64,000 nucleotides of DNA from Vagococcus allomyrinae. Its GTDB lineage: Bacteria > Bacillota > Bacilli > Lactobacillales > Vagococcaceae. The stretch covers positions 202,127 through 266,126 of the forward strand of contig NZ_JAEEGA010000007.1 of NCBI RefSeq assembly GCF_017829975.1, in the 5' to 3' direction. The notes under the pieces are model-generated. The model worked only from the letters and a program-made list of their open reading frames with translations, was not told the DNA's origin and ran no database searches. Positions 55,020-62,890 of this stretch are shown here, piece after piece (within the stretch, counting starts at the first letter, position 1; every line of letters starts with the position of its first letter). A program made the position numbers and the translations under genes.

Positions 55020-55293
55020 AAAAACAAACTGGGACACAAAATCGTTTTGCTTCGAAATTGCCAAGCCTTCAAATCTTAATGCTTTACTTCGTTGTCCCTT
55101 ATCTCTAACGAATAAATTCGTAAGAATAACGGCAGCAGTTAGAATTTGTTGAGATCGAAGCGTAGCGTAGCGCCTTAACTTTAGCATTTTAATGCGTAGA
55201 AGTTTAGAACAGCGACGCGAGCAAACTTTTGGAGCGCGTCTATCGCACAATGTTCGTAAAAGTATCAGAGGCTGGGACTATTGTCCCAGCCTC
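55020..55293 (+). repeat. Dispersed repeat, copy B (longest)
   Basis: Contains all blocks seen in copies A and C: CTTAATGCTTTA, CTTCGTTGTCCCTTA, AACGAATAAATTCGTAAG, AATTTGTTGAGATCGAAG, GAGCGCGTCTATC, ACAATGTTCGT and a terminal perfect hairpin GAGGCTGGGAC-TATT-GTCCCAGCCTC (55268-55293). Non-coding; an 89-codon frame inside it is not a gene. Confidence 0.8.
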
Positions 55294-55299
55294 TTCAAT

Positions 55300-55611
55300 C
55301 ACTTAGTAATCTTTTTTCCAGTCACATTATATTTGCTCCCTAGCTCTTAAAGGAAAACTAAACTCAATCCAGTTAGCCGAGTAGGATATTCTGATTCAAA
55401 TAAATTGATTGCGACTTCTTTTTTTACTTCCTCCCTTTCGGTCAACATCACGATGGGCAATATCCCTTAATCTCGCTACCTCAATCATTTGTTGCCCCTT
55501 CTTTTGATCCTGATAACTTTCTAATATCTTTCTGGCGAATTTTTATATCGGGGTCTATCTCTTCACTGAGTTCCTCATTTTTAAAAGACTGGCACCAATC
55601 CTTTAACAGTC
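55300..55611 (-). pseudogene. Decayed C-terminus of an Rpn/PDDEXK_2-family nuclease
   Basis: Three short frames on the minus strand read, in order, as the C-terminal part of an Rpn-type (transposase_31-like) nuclease. They are WCQSFKNEELSEEIDPDIK...LS, then DQKKGQQMIEVARLRDIAHRD after a frameshift, then EEVKKEVAINLFE...LTGLS after another. The usual family tail has W-x-x-F-L-K, a D-P-x-I-K motif, an L-S-x-D-E segment and a K-x-E-x-A-x-N-L-L...T-G-L-S end. The catalytic N-terminal domain is gone. Confidence 0.6.
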
Positions 55612-55615
55612 AATC

Positions 55616-56944
55616 CTACGACAACACTGGCCAATAATCCTGATTCGCAATAATCATCTCATCTAAGACTTTTTTGGCGACTCGAGCGTTTGGTACAGTC
55701 TGATTTAAAGTAAATGCTTGAAGCGCTTTTTGATACGACCCTTCAAAGTACGCGTCAACTAATAGCTTTTCTGCTGCTACCTGCGCCTCCATTAAGCCTT
55801 TATGGAAATCATTTATCGGAGCCCGTAAAGAAATCGGTTCTACTCCTGTTGCCCCTACATAAGCTGGAACCTCGACAACTGCATCTGGACGTAAATTAGG
55901 TATCGCCCCTTGATTCGGTACCAACAGCATAAACCGGCGGTGCTCATCGTTTAGAATACTCGTGGCCATGTCCACGATATATTGACCGTGTTCCCCAAAA
56001 TTAAAATTCAGAACATCTTCCGTCAAACCACTGCGAATCTTTTGCGCCATTTCCTTCGTATTTTTCTCTCGTCCATCCATCACCATATTAGCTCGTGTGT
56101 AAGCCAGATCAGCCTTTTCCACAACCAGATCCCCATAAAGATAGTATTCCAAATAATTGTTTGGAATTTGTTCAGGAAAGTCCGTCGTCATAACCGACAT
56201 CATCTCAAAAGCCGCTTGCCAGGAACTATCCCCTTCATTAAAATCGGCCACTTTCAGTTTTTGTCGGTTTAATTTTGCGATAACCTCAGGCATAATATCT
56301 TTTCCTAACGATTTATCATAAATTTCCGTATACCAGCCAAAGTGATTCAGCCCATAATAAGTTGGCACCCAATTTTTACGGTCATACCCGTAATTGACCG
56401 CAATCGTTTCTTCCAATGAAATTGTCATGTCACAGGCATTGATCATCTTAACCTCTGGATATTGGCGGCGAACTGCCTCTGACACAATTGATTCAGGATT
56501 CGTATAATTTAACAGCCAAGCCTCTGGTGCAAATTCTTGAACAAAACCAACGATTTCCAGTAACCCACCCATAGACCGCATACCGTAAGCAAACCCGCCA
56601 AGTCCGCAAGTTTCTTGCCCGACTAATCTATGGCGTAAAGGAATTTTTTCATCTTGCTCCCGCATTTTCAAACCACCGACACGAATCTGTGAGAAAATGA
56701 AATCACAGCCCGTAAAAGCCTGTCGAGGATCTTCCGTGACGATCAATTTCACAAGTTCATGGCCAGATGTTTTTAGCAGCAAGTCAATAATCAGATACAT
56801 ATCCTGATTCCGTTCCGAATCAATATCGTATAGTCTAATCTCTTTAAGTGGTAATCGATCTGCGTTATTTAGCACCGCTTGAATAATACCTGGTGTATAA
56901 GTACTTCCACCACCTGCGATGGTGATTATTTGTCTATTCGTCAT
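55616..56944 (-). CDS. GH4 family 6-phospho-glycosidase, MalH-like
   Basis: A 442-aa NAD+- and Mn2+-dependent hydrolase. The N-terminal IAGGGSTYTPGI binds NAD; Cys171 and His201 (YYGLNHFGW) should bind metal; YTRANMVMDGREK and the C-terminal TVPNARVAKKVLDEMI...DYWP agree with MalH-type 6-phospho-alpha-glucosidases. The specificity motif at 171-174 is CDMT, near the CDMP of alpha-specific members and unlike the CNVP of beta-specific ones. Last in an antitermination-controlled operon with a PTS IICB and a ChbG-type deacetylase. AGAGGAGATTAAG precedes ATG. Confidence 0.88.
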   Translation of the reverse strand: MTNRQIITIAGGGSTYTPGIIQAVLNNADRLPLKEIRLYDIDSERNQDMYLIIDLLLKTSGHELVKLIVTEDPRQAFTGCDFIFSQIRVGGLKMREQDEKIPLRHRLVGQETCGLGGFAYGMRSMGGLLEIVGFVQEFAPEAWLLNYTNPESIVSEAVRRQYPEVKMINACDMTISLEETIAVNYGYDRKNWVPTYYGLNHFGWYTEIYDKSLGKDIMPEVIAKLNRQKLKVADFNEGDSSWQAAFEMMSVMTTDFPEQIPNNYLEYYLYGDLVVEKADLAYTRANMVMDGREKNTKEMAQKIRSGLTEDVLNFNFGEHGQYIVDMATSILNDEHRRFMLLVPNQGAIPNLRPDAVVEVPAYVGATGVEPISLRAPINDFHKGLMEAQVAAEKLLVDAYFEGSYQKALQAFTLNQTVPNARVAKKVLDEMIIANQDYWPVLS

Positions 56945-56955
56945 CTTAATCTCCT

Positions 56956-58374
56956 CTATTCTGCTAATAATTTATCAAACTCCGCCATAATGTACGTCAC
57001 TTCAAGCCCAATGATCACCTGGTAATTAGTCGCTGATGGCTTAATAATACCACTGACACCTAATTGTTTAATGCGCGCTTCATCAACCACTGATGCATCT
57101 AAAACTTCCACACGAAGGCGTGTGTTACAGCTGTATGAATCATTAATATTTTCTTTGCCACCAAAAGCCGCCAATAACTTTTTAGCCATATACTGATAGT
57201 TTTTACTAGCCAAACTCAACTCTTCCTCTTCATCGAGAGCAATTTCACCAAATTCTGTGGCGACCACTTCACGCCCTAACGTCGGAATGTTGCGCTTCTT
57301 GATCAAGTAGTAAAAGGTAACATAATACAGACAGAAAAATACAATACCGATCGGTAAAATCAGCAATGGATTAGTGGCAATTCTAAAATTGATCAAGTAA
57401 TCAACAATACAGGCACCAAACGTAAAGCCGATCCTAATATTGAATAGATAACAAACCATCCCTGCTAAACCGGCGAAGAAGGCATGAATCACATAAAGCA
57501 TCGGTGAAATAAACATAAAACTAAATTCAACCGGTTCTGTAATGTTGGAAATAAAAGAAGTAGCGGCCCCACTTCCCATAATTCCTTTGACCATCTTTTG
57601 ATTCTCTTTAAACGCTGCACGATAAATCGCTAGACAAATAGCCGGGATCCCAAACATCATCACCACAAAAAATCCTGAAAGAAAGAGTCCCGCATTTGGA
57701 TCACCATTAATAAAACGCGTCATCTCGCCGCGAAAAACCTCCCCATTAGGCGCCGTGTAACTACCTAAATCGTAATAGACATAAGTGTTCAAGACGTGGT
57801 GTAGCCCAAAGGGAATAAGCAAACGATTGAGGAATAAAAAGATTCCCACGCCTAACGCTCCCATGTCAACTAGCAACTTAGCAAAACTGTCAATCCCATT
57901 TTGAATAAACGGCCAAATCAAACCAAAGATTACCGCAGAAACGGTTTGTAAGATCATCACCATTGTCAAGGGGAACTTCTCACCTGCAAAATAAGAAAAT
58001 ACTAGCGGTAGCTTCTGCTCCTTGAAGTGATTGTATGTCCAAGCAGCCACTAAGCCCGAGATTATCCCTGCAAAAATCCCCATATTAACCTCTGGGTTGA
58101 TAATGTTTAGACCCGCTTTTAACGTGGCAATAGCCAAAAAACCAGTCAAAGCAGGGATTCCTTTATCTTTGGCTTTAGCGAACCCGATTGTCACACCAAT
58201 GGCAAACAAGATGTCGAGATTACCAAAAACGGCATTACCAGCTGCGCCTAAGACAGGAATATTTAGCATGTCATCTGCTGATAACCGTAAAATCAACCCC
58301 GCCAACGGCATGGCAGCCACCGGTAACAACATGGCTCGCCCTAATTTTTGAATATTTGTTTTAAAATTTGACAT
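56956..58374 (-). CDS. PTS system IICB component, glucose/alpha-glucoside/GlcNAc type
   Basis: A 472-aa sugar transporter-phosphotransferase. The IIC domain (about 1-370) has ten or so helices and a LIPFGLHHVLNTYVYYDLG segment of the glucose superfamily; the IIB domain near the end has the phospho-Cys416 in SYSCNTRLR. No IIA domain is fused, so it must borrow a IIA from elsewhere. Close to the MalB/NagE group; substrate taken from neighbours is an alpha- or acetylated disaccharide. GAGGAGGAGCG precedes ATG. Confidence 0.9.
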   Translation of the reverse strand: MSNFKTNIQKLGRAMLLPVAAMPLAGLILRLSADDMLNIPVLGAAGNAVFGNLDILFAIGVTIGFAKAKDKGIPALTGFLAIATLKAGLNIINPEVNMGIFAGIISGLVAAWTYNHFKEQKLPLVFSYFAGEKFPLTMVMILQTVSAVIFGLIWPFIQNGIDSFAKLLVDMGALGVGIFLFLNRLLIPFGLHHVLNTYVYYDLGSYTAPNGEVFRGEMTRFINGDPNAGLFLSGFFVVMMFGIPAICLAIYRAAFKENQKMVKGIMGSGAATSFISNITEPVEFSFMFISPMLYVIHAFFAGLAGMVCYLFNIRIGFTFGACIVDYLINFRIATNPLLILPIGIVFFCLYYVTFYYLIKKRNIPTLGREVVATEFGEIALDEEEELSLASKNYQYMAKKLLAAFGGKENINDSYSCNTRLRVEVLDASVVDEARIKQLGVSGIIKPSATNYQVIIGLEVTYIMAEFDKLLAE

Positions 58375-58409
58375 AAACGCTCCTCCTCATTCTATTTTTA
58401 CTCAATGAT

Positions 58410-59174
58410 CTATAACTCTGAATAAGTAATTAATTCAATTTGACTATCTTTCATCACCTTTTTCGCAAAATCTGAATGAATTAAAAATTCAACTTGATTA
58501 ATCCGTGGATAAAGAAAACTGGACTGACGATACAGCAGCTGGTCAAGATAAGCTGCGTGACACATTATTTCAGTACTCTCCCTTGTTTGCAACGTTCTTA
58601 TTAACTCCTCCAAATACACTGCTAAATCCACATCCAAGAGTGAATCTGCTTGATTATCAACACCCACTTCATCAAACAAGGCCTCAAAGTAAGTCGTGTG
58701 CCGAACAGATGTCGCCAGCGAAAAGTTACCTCTAACTGGTAGATCATATTTTTGCGCTAGCGCCACTACCACCTCCTGATTTTTACCAAACGTGTGAGTA
58801 TGATGATGACTATCAAGGTGGGTTGGCACAATTCCAGCGCGATACACTCTCTGAATCTGGGCATTCCATTCTTGATAAAGTTCATCGTAGTCAATGTCAC
58901 ACCCTTCTTGATAATCCTTTAAGGGTCTAAACCGCCTCCCTTCTGTCAATGTTGCGACATTGCTCAGTAAGGGCTCTCCGCAAGTCAAGGTCAAATGAAC
59001 CCCCACTCCCAAATTAGGATAGTCATTTTTTAAGCTCACTGCATGGTCAAAACCAGGCATATTGGCCATCACCGTAGTAGACGTTAATATCCCTAAACGA
59101 TAAGCATCTAAGATGCCATAATTAACCCCTCTACTGTAACCAAAATCATCTGAATTGATTATTACCTTTCCCAT
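58410..59174 (-). CDS. chbG: ChbG/YdjC-family carbohydrate deacetylase
   Basis: A 254-aa metal-dependent deacetylase. The zinc/magnesium site is indicated by NSDDFGYS (Asp9-Asp10), His60 in GVGVHLTLT and HLDSHHHTH (119-127), all canonical. In E. coli ChbG removes one acetyl from chitobiose-6-phosphate so that ChbF, also a GH4 enzyme, can cleave it. Here it is encoded between the antiterminator and the PTS, behind a RAT/terminator switch. ACGGAGGTAGCTT precedes ATG. Confidence 0.88.
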   Translation of the reverse strand: MGKVIINSDDFGYSRGVNYGILDAYRLGILTSTTVMANMPGFDHAVSLKNDYPNLGVGVHLTLTCGEPLLSNVATLTEGRRFRPLKDYQEGCDIDYDELYQEWNAQIQRVYRAGIVPTHLDSHHHTHTFGKNQEVVVALAQKYDLPVRGNFSLATSVRHTTYFEALFDEVGVDNQADSLLDVDLAVYLEELIRTLQTRESTEIMCHAAYLDQLLYRQSSFLYPRINQVEFLIHSDFAKKVMKDSQIELITYSEL

Positions 59175-59197
59175 AAGCTACCTCCGTTTTTTATATA

Positions 59198-59242
59198 AAA
59201 ATAACCCCATAAGAAAAAGACGTGGTTCTCCTTTTTCTTATG
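59198..59242 (-). terminator. Terminator controlled by the second RAT
   Basis: CATAAGAAAAAG/CTTTTTCTTATG stem (59208-59219 / 59231-59242), overlapping the 3' end of the RAT hairpin. Confidence 0.8.
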
Positions 59243-59243
59243 A

Positions 59244-59270
59244 GGTCATGCCTACCGAATAGTTGCACCC
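59244..59270 (-). promoter_or_regulatory. RAT antiterminator site upstream of chbG
   Basis: Minus strand GGGTGCAACTATT...GGCATGACC, a LicT/BglG-type ribonucleic antiterminator. It is mutually exclusive with the adjacent terminator. Confidence 0.8.
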
Positions 59271-59281
59271 TCTAAAAATGA

Positions 59282-60103
59282 TTAAATTCTCGCAAGATGA
59301 ATCGCTAAATAGATCGTCTCATTATCTTTTACATCCAGCTGATAAGTCTGTTTAATAAACTTGGTAATCAACTCAGCCGTCCGATATTGTTTACTTTTCT
59401 TGAACGTTTGATTAATGAAGGTGATTTCTTCTTCAGGCATTTCCTCTTGATAAATTAAACGCTTCACTAAAAATTTTAAGTGAATGAGCATCCGATTATA
59501 GCTCAGTGACTCTTTGTCCAAAATTTTATTATATTGTTCCTCAATTATATGAATAATAGCCGTACTAATTTCAATTATTTTCAAACTGTTTAAACTGTTT
59601 CGTTCCCCTAACTCAGCATTGATAATGTGCATGGTGATAAAACCAATCTCATTGTCTCCCAATTCCGTTAAGTAGCGGGTGTTAATTTTTTCAACGACCT
59701 CCGCCGCCACCCGATATTCCTCCGGATATAAAAGCTTCATCTCCGGTAGCATGATGGCCGTCACCTGTGAATCCTCTTTCTGACGCTGTATCGCAAAATA
59801 GATATGATCGGTTAGTGAGATATAAATATTAGAATCCAATGGTGACGCTATTTCTCTAGCGATAAATTGGATCATTTCTTCTGAAAATTCAATATACGCC
59901 AATGGAATTTGCTTAGCCATCTCGGTAAACATCCTGACCTTCTCTTGCGTGTCCAAAACAAATAACTTATCGGCAGTTGCCACATCGAATCGTTCGCCTG
60001 GCGTCACTGAAAAACCAATTCCCTTGCCCATTGCGATTTTTTCAACACTGTTATCATCCACCAGCACAACATTGTGGTTAATCTTTTTAATCACTCGCAT
60101 CAT
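59282..60103 (-). CDS. BglG/LicT-family transcriptional antiterminator
   Basis: A 273-aa protein. An N-terminal CAT RNA-binding domain (about residues 1-56: NHNVVLVDD...KIAMGKGIGF) is followed by two PTS-regulation domains. These contain the phosphorylatable His residues in DHIYFAIQR (PRD1), GFITMHIINAEL, LIHLKFLVKRL (PRD2) and IYLAIHLARI. It should bind the RATs at 59244-59270 and 60169-60196 when substrate is present. A double ATG opens the frame; ATG at 60100 is the alternative. Confidence 0.93.
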   Translation of the reverse strand: MMRVIKKINHNVVLVDDNSVEKIAMGKGIGFSVTPGERFDVATADKLFVLDTQEKVRMFTEMAKQIPLAYIEFSEEMIQFIAREIASPLDSNIYISLTDHIYFAIQRQKEDSQVTAIMLPEMKLLYPEEYRVAAEVVEKINTRYLTELGDNEIGFITMHIINAELGERNSLNSLKIIEISTAIIHIIEEQYNKILDKESLSYNRMLIHLKFLVKRLIYQEEMPEEEITFINQTFKKSKQYRTAELITKFIKQTYQLDVKDNETIYLAIHLARI

Positions 60104-60132
60104 GTCACTCCCGTGTCTCCTCTCCCAAAATA

Positions 60133-60173
60133 CAAAAAACGACCTAAGAAAATAGACTCATTTTCTTAGGTCG
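60133..60173 (-). terminator. Terminator controlled by the first RAT
   Basis: CGACCTAAGAAAAT with its perfect complement (60140-60153 / 60160-60173), then TTTTTTG on minus. It would block the operon when the antiterminator is inactive. Confidence 0.88.
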
Positions 60174-60196
60174 TGCCTAATTTAATAGTAGCACCC
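60169..60196 (-). promoter_or_regulatory. RAT antiterminator site upstream of the BglG-type gene
   Basis: Minus strand GGGTGCTACTATT...AGGCACGACC; same layout as the site upstream of chbG and overlapping the terminator stem. Confidence 0.82.
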
Positions 60197-60209
60197 TGTT
60201 AATATCTAA

Positions 60210-60248
60210 AATATAGCACCTTTTTAAAGCGTTGTCAAACCGGTTTCA
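60210..60248 (-). promoter_or_regulatory. Operon promoter with overlapping cre site
   Basis: TTGACA (60233-60238), 17-bp spacer, TATATT (60210-60215). TGAAACCGGTTTGA (60235-60248) matches the CcpA cre core (TG-N-AA-N-CG-...-CA) except one position and covers the -35 box. This implies catabolite repression on top of antitermination. Confidence 0.75.
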
Positions 60249-60314
60249 TTTTTTTATTTCTTAACAGGAACAAAATAATTAACATTCTGTCTATGAACAG
60301 AAAATAACAACAAT

Positions 60315-60350
60315 AAAAAACCCTTAAGACTCCATGGTTGTCTTAAGGGT
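60315..60350 (-). terminator. Terminator after rpmF
   Basis: CCCTTAAGAC/GTCTTAAGGG stem (60321-60330 / 60340-60349) with T-run on minus. Confidence 0.88.
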
Positions 60351-60370
60351 TTAAACATTTCAGAAATGTC

Positions 60371-60553
60371 TTATTCTTCAGTTGACGCGTTAACGTCTTT
60401 ACCATCATAATGCCCACAAGCTGGACATACATGATGACTACGTTTCATTTCACCACAGTTAGCACAAGTGCTCATACCAGGTACTGATAATTTGTAATGT
60501 GTACGACGCTTAGCTTTTTTAGCTTTTGAAGTTTTTCTAGCAGGTACTGCCAT
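60371..60553 (-). CDS. rpmF: 50S ribosomal protein L32
   Basis: A 60-aa ribosomal protein. [22 protein letters not shown] is the canonical start; the CANC...CPAC four-cysteine zinc ribbon is complete, so this is the zinc-binding (C+) form. AAGGAGGTGTAG precedes ATG. Cotranscribed with the DUF177 gene, the usual pair. Confidence 0.97.
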   Translation of the reverse strand: MAVPARKTSKAKKAKRRTHYKLSVPGMSTCANCGEMKRSHHVCPACGHYDGKDVNASTEE

Positions 60554-60622
60554 ATTAACTACACCTCCTTAAATCATTTAGCACTTGATGAAGATCTCCA
60601 CCAACTGCCATCTATTCCAATC

Positions 60623-61192
60623 CTACAACTCATCGGATCCTTCACTATTATCTAATAAAGCCGACAATTTTGCAAGACGAGGATCAATATTATTTTCTTC
60701 TTGCTGCACTTTTCGTTCCATGTAAGCATCTTCGGACATCAATTCCCAAGCATCACCTTTAATTGACTCATGGGATAATTTTTCTTCCTCAGTTAATACT
60801 TGCAACGGAATCGACAATAGAATGTGATCTTCAACCGCATCAGCTAAGTCAATGGTGTCATTCTCCACTACCATCACCATGTCTTTGTCAGCAAGGATGT
60901 CCTTTGCCGCTTCGAATTGAGCAGGTGTCATATAGACTTCTGTCACATCAAAAGCAAGTGGCAAGCGCACTGGCGTTAGCGAACGTGTTGAAGGAAGGGT
61001 CAAAACCGTCTCCAATGTAAAATACAACACATATTCCGACTTACTAACAGACAACATCCCCTTAACCTTGACAGGATCAACTGCTAATATTTCTTTATCA
61101 CGAGCCAATAACGATGATTCAACGTGCAACTCTTCATTAATCTCTAGCGTATCGTCTTTGTATTTATTTAATTCCAATAAAGACCATTTCAT
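60623..61192 (-). CDS. yceD: YceD/DUF177 family protein
   Basis: A 190-aa acidic protein nearly always encoded just before rpmF. DUF177 members are linked to 23S rRNA maturation or translation in plants and bacteria. MKWSLLELNKYKDDTLEINEEL at the N-terminus and DPRLAKLSALLD at the C-terminus are family features. The usual C-x-x-C pair of many members is absent: no Cys is visible. The frame opens with GTG/ATG codons at 61201/61198, but AGAGGTGATGAAA best fits ATG at 61192. Confidence 0.88.
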   Translation of the reverse strand: MKWSLLELNKYKDDTLEINEELHVESSLLARDKEILAVDPVKVKGMLSVSKSEYVLYFTLETVLTLPSTRSLTPVRLPLAFDVTEVYMTPAQFEAAKDILADKDMVMVVENDTIDLADAVEDHILLSIPLQVLTEEEKLSHESIKGDAWELMSEDAYMERKVQQEENNIDPRLAKLSALLDNSEGSDEL

Positions 61193-61299
61193 TTTCATCA
61201 CCTCTAAGCAACAAGAGTTATTATACTAGGCTTAGAAACCTTTGTCAATGAAATTTTCTTGACACCTAATATTTTTCAATTGTTATCTCCTAAGCCTTT

Positions 61300-62076
61300 C
61301 TATGACCCTGTTGATTGATAATGCCGCAGACCAAAACGCCAAAACAAATAACAAGGAAGGCCAAAAAGAATACCGGCTAAAGGCATAACAATCACTCTAG
61401 GGTCCATTATTCTGTCTATTAAGTATAGAAAAGGATAATATTGAATGAAGGCGAAAGGCACGACGTAAGTGGCAAATTTCAACACATTTTTCCCATAAAT
61501 CCCAATTGGATACTTCCCGTATTCCCGCGCCCCATCTGTCAAAACGTTCATAAATTCCAATCCTTCCAAGGTAAAAAAACACAAGCTAGCGTACAATAAA
61601 AAGATGCTGGCAAACAGAAAAACACCACCGATTAACATGGAAATGACGACTGCCACTTTGACTATTGACCACTCAACATCGCTTGCTATAATCCCGTAAG
61701 CAAACATGACGACTGCCTGAATCATTCTGCCAAAACGACTGAATTCAATTTTACTTCCTAAAACCTGTAAAATAATATTTCGCGGTCGAACTAAAATTCG
61801 ATCGAATTCCCCGTTGCCAATCATCGTTGGAAACGAATCAAACCCTCGAAAAAAACATTCTGCCAAGGAAAATGACAGCAAGATGATACTAAAACAAAGT
61901 AAAGTTTCCTCAAAATTATACCCTTTAACCGTTGAAAAACGATCAAACATAAAATAAACACCCAAAAACACATTAAATGAAACGAAAAACTGACCAAAAG
62001 TAGTTAAAATAAAGGATAGTTTATACGCCATCAATGCTTGTAAATGCAGCTCCAAATACTTTTTATACAGTCTCAT
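61300..62076 (-). CDS. ABC-2 type permease (DUF990/ABC2_membrane_6-like), second subunit
   Basis: A 258-aa membrane protein with six hydrophobic helices. Short polar RPRNIILQVLGSKIEFSRFGRM and GEFDRILVRP segments match the six-helix ABC-2 export permeases that occur in pairs with an ATPase. GGGAGGATAGCG precedes ATG at 62076; the frame open to 62157 would overlap the preceding gene. Substrate unknown. Confidence 0.83.
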   Translation of the reverse strand: MRLYKKYLELHLQALMAYKLSFILTTFGQFFVSFNVFLGVYFMFDRFSTVKGYNFEETLLCFSIILLSFSLAECFFRGFDSFPTMIGNGEFDRILVRPRNIILQVLGSKIEFSRFGRMIQAVVMFAYGIIASDVEWSIVKVAVVISMLIGGVFLFASIFLLYASLCFFTLEGLEFMNVLTDGAREYGKYPIGIYGKNVLKFATYVVPFAFIQYYPFLYLIDRIMDPRVIVMPLAGILFGLPCYLFWRFGLRHYQSTGS

Positions 62077-62078
62077 CG

Positions 62079-62882
62079 CTATCCTCCCTGAATGACCACT
62101 TTTTTGACCACATTCCGTTCCAACAACTTGCCAAGCATGACCAACGTGATAATCCAAAAAAATTGCAACAAAACACTCTGAATTAGACTCTCACCAGTCA
62201 AATCACCACTGTACACCCTAAAAGGGACATTTTGAATGGAGGCAAATGGCAGAAAGGCCAAAATGCGAGCCAGACTCGCTGGAAAAAATGGCAGTGGCAA
62301 TATTTCTCCCGATAAAAGTGAACCGATTGATTGAAAGATCATTCGCAGACCAAAGGCATTAATCGTATAAAACGATAAAAAATAAATAATCATGTTCAGC
62401 GAGATAATCACCAATAAGGACAAACACATTGTCACAATAAATAAACTAAAAACACCTATCGAACTCGGGGCCATTAATTTAAATGGCTTTGGTAACAAAA
62501 CAGCGACAATTAAAATTGGCAAACAGCGGAGAACCGTTCGCGATACCCGTGTCGCAATTCCCCGAACAAACCACATGTTATAAACGCTGATTGGTCGAAC
62601 TAATTCGTAGGAAACATTGCCACTTTGAATGTTTTCAAAAATATCGTTTTCCCAAAACCAAATCATATACAAAGCTAAAAAGGCCTGTTGTAGCCAGACA
62701 TAAGAGACCGTCGCTTCAAAAGTCATGGGAAAAGCACTAGCATCAGACTGATAAAAGGCACGAAACATCAGGATTTCTAAAAATCCCCAAACAAATTGCG
62801 TGACAATCCCAGCCCATGCCGCCGCCCGATACTGCAAACCACCAATAAACTTTACGCGGAATAATGAGTGATATTTAGTCAT
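62079..62882 (-). CDS. ABC-2 type permease, first subunit
   Basis: A 267-aa six-helix permease with the same FENIQSGNVSYELVRPISVYNMW-type pattern as its partner (E-x-x-L-V/L-R-P in both). The two probably form a heterodimer. ATG at 62882 after TTTGAGGTGGCTT is preferred to TTG at 62894, which overlaps the ribosome site. Only two bases separate its stop from the partner start. Confidence 0.83.
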   Translation of the reverse strand: MTKYHSLFRVKFIGGLQYRAAAWAGIVTQFVWGFLEILMFRAFYQSDASAFPMTFEATVSYVWLQQAFLALYMIWFWENDIFENIQSGNVSYELVRPISVYNMWFVRGIATRVSRTVLRCLPILIVAVLLPKPFKLMAPSSIGVFSLFIVTMCLSLLVIISLNMIIYFLSFYTINAFGLRMIFQSIGSLLSGEILPLPFFPASLARILAFLPFASIQNVPFRVYSGDLTGESLIQSVLLQFFWIITLVMLGKLLERNVVKKVVIQGG

Positions 62883-62890
62883 AAGCCACC

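Noticed and set aside
54981..55250. 89-codon minus-strand frame
   Set aside because: Lies wholly inside repeat copy B, has an unusual Arg/Cys-rich start and no ribosome site.
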